From Bacteroidia bacterium (GTDB taxonomy: Bacteria; Bacteroidota; Bacteroidia; Bacteroidales; CAJPTX01), in NCBI GenBank assembly GCA_905373625.1, contig CAJPTS010000034.1, positions 1-13,284 of the forward strand: DNA of 13,284 bases. Direction: 5' to 3'. Both the position numbers and the translations under genes were made by a program. Every line of letters begins with the position of its first letter. Within the stretch, counting starts at the first letter, position 1. Positions 1-5,085 of this stretch are shown here, one piece after another. Under the pieces are notes generated by a model. The model was not told where the DNA came from. It ran no database searches and saw only the letters and a program-made list of their open reading frames with translations.

Positions 1-503
1 GCCATTAGAAGCGCCAACCGCTTGGGTGAAGTAATGGGCGATGGTTGCGCATCGCGAAGGTGAGCCACCAACTCCTCAAATCGAGCTTCCGAATCTGGAA
101 GAAGAGAAAGGCGATCTCCATCCTGTTCGGCGACACGTACCTCACACAAAAACTCTCCGTCTTGGTAAAGCAAAAAGCGAAGGAAGTCCGTAAAAACTAT
201 GCACTCCAGACCCTGTTTATAGCGATCGAACTGCTCTTTGTTCTGTTTTACCCCACGCAAGTCTGTATCACCAATGTCCTTGGTTTCAAAGTATGCGACA
301 GGAATCCCCTTGCGCAAGAGCACAATATCGGGGGCTCCGCACTCGATGCGTTTGGGTTCATTTATGATGGCAAACTTGCGTAGCTCGTCTGTTTCTTTGA
401 GAAGCTCTACCAAAGCAGGACGCAGGCTGTGTTCTGTAGTTACACCTGTTTTGTATTCTTGGGTCAGACGCTTCAGATAATTTTGCAGGGGAGAGTTTAT
501 CAT
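1..503 (-). CDS. Restriction-modification enzyme, N-terminal nuclease part (partial)
   Basis: The first 167 codons of a larger protein that continues past the left edge. The translation begins MINSPLQNYLKRLTQEYK and contains a PD-(D/E)XK nuclease core: GAPD (P58-D59), then a hydrophobic strand and E73-T-K75, with an upstream Glu (E24) and KEQFDRY (about 89-95). This arrangement, followed by 'IVFTDFLRFLLY', is typical of the N-terminal cleavage domain of single-chain Type IIG and Type ISP-like restriction-methyltransferases, which normally continue into an adenine methyltransferase domain. That part is not visible here, so the class is inferred. Residues E73 and K75 look intact, so the nuclease is probably active. 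The ATG at 503 is chosen because it is the only ATG in frame after a stop about 40 nt upstream, and a -7-like box lies just ahead of it. A small overlapping out-of-frame ORF (543-358) is probably a shadow. Confidence 0.72.
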   Translation of the reverse strand, partial: MINSPLQNYLKRLTQEYKTGVTTEHSLRPALVELLKETDELRKFAIINEPKRIECGAPDIVLLRKGIPVAYFETKDIGDTDLRGVKQNKEQFDRYKQGLECIVFTDFLRFLLYQDGEFLCEVRVAEQDGDRLSLLPDSEARFEELVAHLRDAQPSPITSPKRLALLM

Positions 504-528
504 TAGCCAGCCTATTTGATTCGCTGGA

Positions 529-556
529 TAAAGGTAGGCACATTAGCCCTTATAAA
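529..556 (-). promoter_or_regulatory. Candidate promoter for the restriction enzyme gene
   Basis: On the minus strand, TACCTTTA (529-536) matches the Bacteroidota -7 box TAnnTTTG at all but the last base. A TTTA (553-556) lies 16 nt upstream, slightly closer than the usual 19-21 nt for the -33 TTTG. Transcription would start near 522, about 20 nt before the ATG at 503. Assigned by pattern only. Confidence 0.35.
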
Positions 557-1112
557 TGCGATTATTCGCGAACGGTGCAGTTATATTTGTGATTGAATGA
601 CGGTGTATTACACCGCGCACACTGCTGTGTTGCTTGAGAAATTTGAGGTTGCTCTCGTAAGGCTGCACGCACTATGCGTCCTCATCTTGCATTTAATGCA
701 TTCAGAACACACCTAAAGGAGAAGGGACAAATTTCTATTTTGACAACCCGTCTACAAAAAAAATAAAATGCACTCCTAACTTTCTAATACTGTTGATTCC
801 TAAAATCGCCTATACCAGCTGTAGAACTATAATATTTCGAGAAAGAAAAAACAGTCATCCAATTAGCGAAGGGTTTATATAAATACTTCCTCATTGAAGG
901 TCTATCCTAGCATAGAAATTTCCATGATTACAACTTCCAGATTCGTCTAAATGTAGCGTCATATTACATGGAAGCCACTTAATGTTCTGTAAATTCTGTT
1001 ATTTCTTTGCACTCTAGACGAAATTATCCCCTTGTAACCAGACAGTAATATCATTATATATTACATTGCGCACATAAAAAACAAATCAACGAATCCTTCA
1101 AATTTAGTTGTG

Positions 1113-1134
1113 AGAGGGATTTCAAATCCCCTCT
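1113..1134. repeat. Inverted repeat, possible weak terminator of the TPR operon
   Basis: AGAGG-GATTT faces AAATC-CCTCT with one extra C, giving a stem of about 9-10 bp and a tiny loop. It lies 70 nt past the stop of the TPR gene, where an operon terminator would be expected. Neither strand has a T-run after it, so an intrinsic terminator is doubtful; an mRNA 3'-end stabilising hairpin is an alternative. The TTTCAAATCCC stretch resembles a tRNA T-arm, but no tRNA can be built around it. Confidence 0.3.
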
Positions 1135-1203
1135 TGGAGATTCAGTAGAAACAAAAGACGCAATAATCGCTTAGTGCTACCCTTAACTCCAAGGATTCTT
1201 TCC

Positions 1204-2439
1204 CTATTTCTTGCAGTAGCGCATTAGGAGCTGATCTACACGCAAATGTCCTACTATTTGTGCACGGTTAAGTAGTTTGCACCCCTCCGTTGTATCTCTC
1301 AATTGAAAGCATACTTGCGCCGTCTTTCTTAAGAGTACCGTATCCTGTGGTCGGCGTGTAAGAGCTTCTTTATAGTCTTCAAGGGCTTGGCGATAATCTC
1401 CCAATTCTGTCAGCATCTCTGCGCGTAAGTGTTGTAATTCGCTTTTGGTTTGTTCAGAGGCGAGCGGAAAGAGTCTTGCCAACATGTTTAGACCTTGGCT
1501 GTACATCTTTGCTTCCGCGGCGGCTAAAGCCGCACAACGGAGCACTGCCGTATCCTGCGGGTAATAATCTAAATAGCGTTGCGCCGTAGCATAAGCAAGA
1601 GCATGACGCCCTATTTCTAACTGCGTCCACGCAAGTGGCGGGAGGAGTGCTGGGTTGTACTTATCGCGTTTTTGTATATCTACCAGCATTGCCTCTGCCT
1701 GCCGTTTGTATCCGAGTGCGAGCATTAAACGCGCACGAAGTATTACATAGCGTTGTTCATGGGGGCGCTGTTTCGTGGCAATTTCTGATGCAAGCAGGGC
1801 GCTTTTTAAGTCGTGTATTCCTTCGAGCGCCTGAGCGCGTAAGAATGCATATTCGTGTCGTTTGGCAAGACGAGCGTATTGCGTGTCTAACTCCTCTAAC
1901 AGTAAGTGCCAATCGCCTTTATATGCCAAATATTCCAGATAATTCTGGCTCTGTTGCTCTGACGTATACCACTGCAGTGCCCACAGCGAATCCCAACTTT
2001 TCCGATTGCGACACGGATCTAATAGCGTATCGCGCATGAGTTGCTGCTCTGAAAGTTTGTAGCGAGCACCTAAGTATTGCGACAAGTTCGCTACGCCTTC
2101 CGTCAGATTGCCCGTATAACATCCCACCTCTGCCTTTAACAATGCATAAGCAGGTAATTTAGCCATCTCATATTTCTTGAGGCGTTGCTGCACCGAGTCA
2201 ACATGTTCCAGAGCTAAATAGCTGAGTACAGAGCCACGTAAATATTCTATGTCGCTCCGTTTAGCAAGTAACGAATCAAACACTTGCGCAGCAGCCGTAT
2301 GCCATCCCCGTGCTTGCCATGAAACGGCACGATGGTAACGTTCGGGGTAGAAAGGGAGTTGAGCTCTACCCTCCGAGAGAGAAAAGAAAAAAAGAAGACC
2401 TACGGCAAGCGTACAACAACGGAATATCTTAAAACTCAT
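1204..2439 (-). CDS. Exported tetratricopeptide-repeat protein, function unknown
   Basis: 411 residues. The start at 2439 (MSFKIFRCC) is preferred over an in-frame start at 2532 because it places a clear signal peptide at the N-terminus: basic MSFKIFR, a hydrophobic LAVGLLFFFSL core, then a GRA/Q cleavage site near residue 26. It also limits overlap with cobC to 11 nt, typical of translational coupling. The rest is alpha-helical with repeated TPR-like units, clearest near the C-terminus (AEMLTELGDYRQALEDYKEAL, then RPQDTVLLRKTAQVCFQL) and also in the middle (ALEGIHDLKSALLASEIA). There is no lipobox, membrane helix or enzyme domain, so it probably acts in the periplasm as a protein-binding scaffold. 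Being last in a cobT-cobC transcript does not reveal its job, and its frequent rare-looking CG-rich codons resemble its neighbours. Confidence 0.8.
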   Translation of the reverse strand: MSFKIFRCCTLAVGLLFFFSLSEGRAQLPFYPERYHRAVSWQARGWHTAAAQVFDSLLAKRSDIEYLRGSVLSYLALEHVDSVQQRLKKYEMAKLPAYALLKAEVGCYTGNLTEGVANLSQYLGARYKLSEQQLMRDTLLDPCRNRKSWDSLWALQWYTSEQQSQNYLEYLAYKGDWHLLLEELDTQYARLAKRHEYAFLRAQALEGIHDLKSALLASEIATKQRPHEQRYVILRARLMLALGYKRQAEAMLVDIQKRDKYNPALLPPLAWTQLEIGRHALAYATAQRYLDYYPQDTAVLRCAALAAAEAKMYSQGLNMLARLFPLASEQTKSELQHLRAEMLTELGDYRQALEDYKEALTRRPQDTVLLRKTAQVCFQLRDTTEGCKLLNRAQIVGHLRVDQLLMRYCKK

Positions 2440-2962
2440 ATTCGATAACGCTCCCATAGGGAGGCAGATGCATAAAGACGTCATTATTAAACTTTTTGCC
2501 AAGTAGCATTTGTGCGCAGAGGTGAATTCCACCGTGAGCGAAAAGACAAATCTGCTCGTAGCCCTTTGCCTTCTGCTCTTCTATGAAATTGAGCAGACGT
2601 TCTTGCATATCGAGAAAAGACTCGCCATTAGGCGTACGTTCTTGCACTTGGTTTTTGAACCAAGAACTGACTTCTGGGACATCTAGCAGATCGTACAAGA
2701 ATACCCATTCCCAGTCACCAAAATTAAGCTCCATGAGCCGTTTGTCTCGAATAGCATCGTCGTACCCACAGAACGTCGCCAAACGTACGCAACGGGTAAG
2801 AGGACTTGTAAATACGGCTTCAAAAGAAAGAGCTGATAGTTTCTCTTTCACACAAGCAGCTTCCGCGGTAAAAGACGCCTCGCGAACGGGCACATCGGTC
2901 TGTCCGTAACAGATTTCGTAAGGAACATCAACCGAAGTATGACGCACAATGTATACTATCAT
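2429..2962 (-). CDS. cobC: Histidine phosphatase, probable alpha-ribazole phosphatase CobC
   Basis: 177 residues, the usual single-domain size of the phosphoglycerate-mutase-like (branch 1) histidine phosphatases. The phospho-accepting motif is at the N-terminus (IVRHT, H8), with R57 in SPLTRC, the acid E79 in ELNFGDWE, and the second histidine H143 in FAHGG. The segment ICYGQTDVPV is characteristic of CobC within this broad family. CobC removes the phosphate from alpha-ribazole-5'-phosphate (or from adenosylcobalamin-5'-phosphate) late in cobamide assembly in the cytoplasm. It lies 12 nt after the CobT homologue, whose product would be its substrate, and this supports the name; by sequence alone another phosphatase role could not be excluded. 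Its last codons overlap the start of the TPR gene by 11 nt. Confidence 0.82.
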   Translation of the reverse strand: MIVYIVRHTSVDVPYEICYGQTDVPVREASFTAEAACVKEKLSALSFEAVFTSPLTRCVRLATFCGYDDAIRDKRLMELNFGDWEWVFLYDLLDVPEVSSWFKNQVQERTPNGESFLDMQERLLNFIEEQKAKGYEQICLFAHGGIHLCAQMLLGKKFNNDVFMHLPPYGSVIEYEF

Positions 2963-2974
2963 AAGCTACTGCGA

Positions 2975-4021
2975 TCAGCGCAATACTCCTTGCGCACGTA
3001 TTTGCAAGAGGTATAATGCACTATTTATGATACTGTATGCCTCGAGTGCCCCGATGCCTTCCGAAGCCGAAAGACCGAGACGTAGGACGGGCGATATCTT
3101 TAGGCGCGCAGCGAGAAGCTCCATACCCTCGAGGAGCTCCATATGCGTAAGAATACAGTAATCTGTAACCGAAGGCGCAATGGTAGAGGCAGCATAAAGC
3201 GCTGTAAGAATGGGGAATGAATCTATCAGTACCGTCATCCGTAGTTCGGCGGCCTGTAAAATGGCTGCAACAGCAACAACCAATTCAAACCCGCCATAAT
3301 GCTGCATGAGCTCAGGTAAAGTACGGAGCTGCTCACGCACTTGCTCTACGTGCTGATTGAGACGCTCAATAGACAACTCTGGGTTACCCCAATAAGCTAA
3401 GCGTTCGGGCGAAAGCGATTTTTCTAATGGGATACCCACCATATACTCTGCCCACATAGCGGCAGGAATACGTGTACCATGTGCCAATAAACCAATAGAA
3501 AGCACATTACAGCCTTGCGAGGCGATGTTTGTAACCAACTGTCGCCCACTATCAATACAACGCGAGAGCTGTTCGTCTGTCATGGCATTCTCAGCATAAA
3601 AATGTTTGGTGGCATGTCCTTGACTTACATTCACAATGCCAAGAGAAGGGGAAGGCGTGACTGCAAGCCCCGTATTTGCAATGCGAAGAGCAAAACCGTG
3701 CTGCCGACAGAGGTAGTTAACAAAATGCTGCCCGCGTGCGACCTCAGTAGCCCATTTTATTGAAGAGAATTGCGAAGATTGGTGCTGCGACGCGGCAAAG
3801 AAGCCGTGATCTGATGCAAGGATTAGATGATGCGGAGTACTAAATTGTGGTGTGGGCGTACCCTGTATCTCGGCTATCTGCGTGGCAAGATCAGAGAGTT
3901 GGTAGAGACGTATCCTCTCGTCTAAGTTAAAAAGTTCGCTAGTTTCAGTAAGTACCCTCTGACTCTTATACCGCGGTTCGATATGAAAGGAGAAGAGCTG
4001 TCGAGTCTCGTGTCTATCCAT
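2975..4021 (-). CDS. cobT: Divergent CobT-family phosphoribosyltransferase
   Basis: 348 residues, the normal length for nicotinate-nucleotide-dimethylbenzimidazole phosphoribosyltransferase, which makes alpha-ribazole phosphate for the lower ligand of cobamides. Family landmarks are recognisable in order: LATQIAEIQGTPTP (46-59), ASDHG (69-73), ATKHFYAENAMT (137-148), GGFELVVAVAAI (243-254), VLIDSF (264-269), LTHMELLEG (291-299) and LGLSASEGIGA (315-325), with E321 at the place of the catalytic Glu of Salmonella CobT. However, the near-invariant GEMGIGNTT loop is replaced by GLLAHGTRIP (177-186), the usual KPPGSLG segment is missing from the N-terminus, and the later GxGTG/Lys region is not evident. 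The fold is therefore probably kept while substrate binding has changed or been lost. The neighbouring cobC supports a role in cobamide metabolism. No cobS, cobU or corrin genes are in the window. Confidence 0.75.
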   Translation of the reverse strand: MDRHETRQLFSFHIEPRYKSQRVLTETSELFNLDERIRLYQLSDLATQIAEIQGTPTPQFSTPHHLILASDHGFFAASQHQSSQFSSIKWATEVARGQHFVNYLCRQHGFALRIANTGLAVTPSPSLGIVNVSQGHATKHFYAENAMTDEQLSRCIDSGRQLVTNIASQGCNVLSIGLLAHGTRIPAAMWAEYMVGIPLEKSLSPERLAYWGNPELSIERLNQHVEQVREQLRTLPELMQHYGGFELVVAVAAILQAAELRMTVLIDSFPILTALYAASTIAPSVTDYCILTHMELLEGMELLAARLKISPVLRLGLSASEGIGALEAYSIINSALYLLQIRAQGVLR

Positions 4022-4047
4022 GAATCTTATTTCTACAAAAGGCGAAT

Positions 4048-4063
4048 CGTTCCAATACGAACG
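4048..4063 (-). other. Small hairpin in the cobT leader
   Basis: CGTTC and GAACG pair around a 6-nt loop, in what would be the 5' leader of cobT. It is far too short for a cobalamin riboswitch, and no B12-box sequence is present. It may be a minor structure or coincidence. Confidence 0.25.
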
Positions 4064-4079
4064 CCCGCCCTTTCATATA

Positions 4080-4087
4080 CAAAAATA
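4080..4087 (-). promoter_or_regulatory. Candidate -7 box ahead of cobT
   Basis: On the minus strand, TATTTTTG matches the Bacteroidota -7 consensus TAnnTTTG exactly and lies in the 85-nt gap after porT. No good -33 TTTG is visible at 19-21 nt. A start near 4073 would give a leader of about 50 nt. It suggests that cobT-cobC-TPR can be transcribed separately from porT. Confidence 0.4.
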
Positions 4088-4106
4088 CAACTCGGAAAGT
4101 TTCCCA

Positions 4107-4865
4107 CTACTCGAAAATTAGCGAGAGCATTACGATTTGCGAGGTCAAACTCTTAATGGCAGAGTGATAATACTCTTTCCCTTCAGCCGTTTCTGGCGCA
4201 AGTGTGTTAAGAATTCCCCCCGACCACTTCAACTCTGGCGCCATCTTGAAATAGTAGAAGTAAAACTCAATACCAAAGCCTATCTCATAGGCAAAATCAA
4301 ACTTCTGCAAGCGCAGATACTGTTTGTTTTCCAACTTTAGCTTCTTGAAGGCCGCCATATCCGCTTTAACGTTGACGCCTGCGCAAACGTAAGGTCGCAC
4401 ATTTGAATGCCGAGGCACGGAATAACAAAATAGGATCGGCATCTCAATATACGACGACTCTATGGGCATACGAATATCCTCCCATTCGCGGTCGCCACTC
4501 TTTCCGATGTTATAGAACGTGATGTCGCGCTGCCCGAAACAAATGCCTGGTAGAATACGGACATGCATATTATTGTTAATGCGGAAGCGCATTAAAGCAT
4601 TGACATTGAAACCAGGGTGAAGTCTTTTAACCGTACCGTAGAACCGAGTAGAATCGGCATAGAGAGTCGGTTTGGACAGGACGCCGCTGTTTAATAGACG
4701 GAAGTCCATCACATTGAGACCTATTCCGATCCCGAAGCGGATAAAGCGTTCCTCATTGCGTGGGCGGTTTAAGACCGTCGAGCTAGTTTGTGCGTATAAA
4801 TTACTACTAGCCCAAAGGAGTAACAACGGCAGAATGCGGAATACAAAGAATTTTACGCGGCTCAC
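4107..4865 (-). CDS. porT: Type IX secretion system protein PorT/SprT
   Basis: 252 residues, close to the usual PorT length. An N-terminal signal peptide (basic start, LPLLLLWASS core, cleavage around NLYAQ, residue 25-26) precedes alternating strands of a small outer-membrane beta-barrel. Diagnostic PorT-like segments are HPGFNVNALMRFRINNNM (a 'loss of detail, then LR strand' pair), ILPGICFGQRDI, SSYIEMPILFCYS, NVRPYVCAGV, and the C-terminal YFKMAPELKWSGGILNTLAP, ending in SLIFE. PorT is required for the type IX system that exports and anchors cell-surface proteins such as gingipains and gliding adhesins in Bacteroidota. The initiation codon is GTG at 4865: the signal peptide begins right there and a stop lies seven codons upstream. 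The main unit components (porK-N, sov, porU) are not in the window, as is usual for porT, which often stands apart from them. Confidence 0.85.
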   Translation of the reverse strand: MSRVKFFVFRILPLLLLWASSNLYAQTSSTVLNRPRNEERFIRFGIGIGLNVMDFRLLNSGVLSKPTLYADSTRFYGTVKRLHPGFNVNALMRFRINNNMHVRILPGICFGQRDITFYNIGKSGDREWEDIRMPIESSYIEMPILFCYSVPRHSNVRPYVCAGVNVKADMAAFKKLKLENKQYLRLQKFDFAYEIGFGIEFYFYYFKMAPELKWSGGILNTLAPETAEGKEYYHSAIKSLTSQIVMLSLIFE

Positions 4866-4954
4866 GGCACTAAGAATTAAGTCTTATTGAAAACGCAACG
4901 CCTATATTCTTTATTGCTTGTAAGCGAGGCGCGCCTAAAAGCGCAAGTATGAAA

Positions 4955-4984
4955 CTAAGGTAAAGACAAAAGACGAGAGACAAA
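4955..4984 (-). promoter_or_regulatory. Candidate promoter for porT
   Basis: On the minus strand, TTTG (4981-4984) and TACCTTAG (4955-4962) are separated by 18 nt. The -7 box differs from TAnnTTTG at one base and the spacing is one short of the usual 19-21. The leader to the GTG at 4865 would be about 80 nt. An AGGCGCGCCT palindrome lies downstream, in the leader, near 4926-4936. Confidence 0.42.
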
Positions 4985-5085
4985 TGACTCAATAAGCACT
5001 TTACGTAACTTTTAACTAATTGCTCCTTCGTACCACGTAGCTTGTACTTACTTTAGCTTGCACATTATGCCGAATTCAGTTTCTT

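Larger units (their letters stand above)
504..1203. other. Gene-less AT-rich stretch
   Basis: About 700 bases between the restriction enzyme start and the stop of the TPR gene. All six frames are broken, and no tRNA, rRNA or recognisable transposase fragment was seen. It holds the restriction gene's promoter candidate, a 13-base odd palindrome (TGCATTtAATGCA, 688-700), a 30-codon plus-strand ORF (674-766) without support, and an inverted repeat at 1113-1134. It could be decayed DNA next to a horizontally acquired restriction locus, but nothing identifiable remains. Confidence 0.6.

Noticed and set aside
45..383. Plus-strand ORF of 112 codons
   Set aside because: Lies antisense to the restriction-enzyme reading frame, which shows PD-(D/E)XK motifs; no family resemblance.
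358..543. Minus-strand ORF of 61 codons starting 40 nt ahead of the restriction gene
   Set aside because: Overlaps that gene out of frame, has no recognisable features, and its ATG lies upstream of the likely transcription start.
674..766. Plus-strand 30-codon basic ORF
   Set aside because: Too short, no promoter, no recognisable family; probably chance.
1113..1140. T-arm-like sequence suggesting a tRNA or attachment site
   Set aside because: No acceptor, D or anticodon arms can be drawn, and no matching repeat was found elsewhere in the window.
2440..2532. Longer N-terminus for the TPR protein
   Set aside because: It would bury the signal peptide and lengthen the overlap with cobC to over 100 nt.
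4022..4106. Cobalamin riboswitch ahead of cobT
   Set aside because: The 85-nt gap is too short and no B12-box sequence is present; only a 5-bp hairpin is seen.
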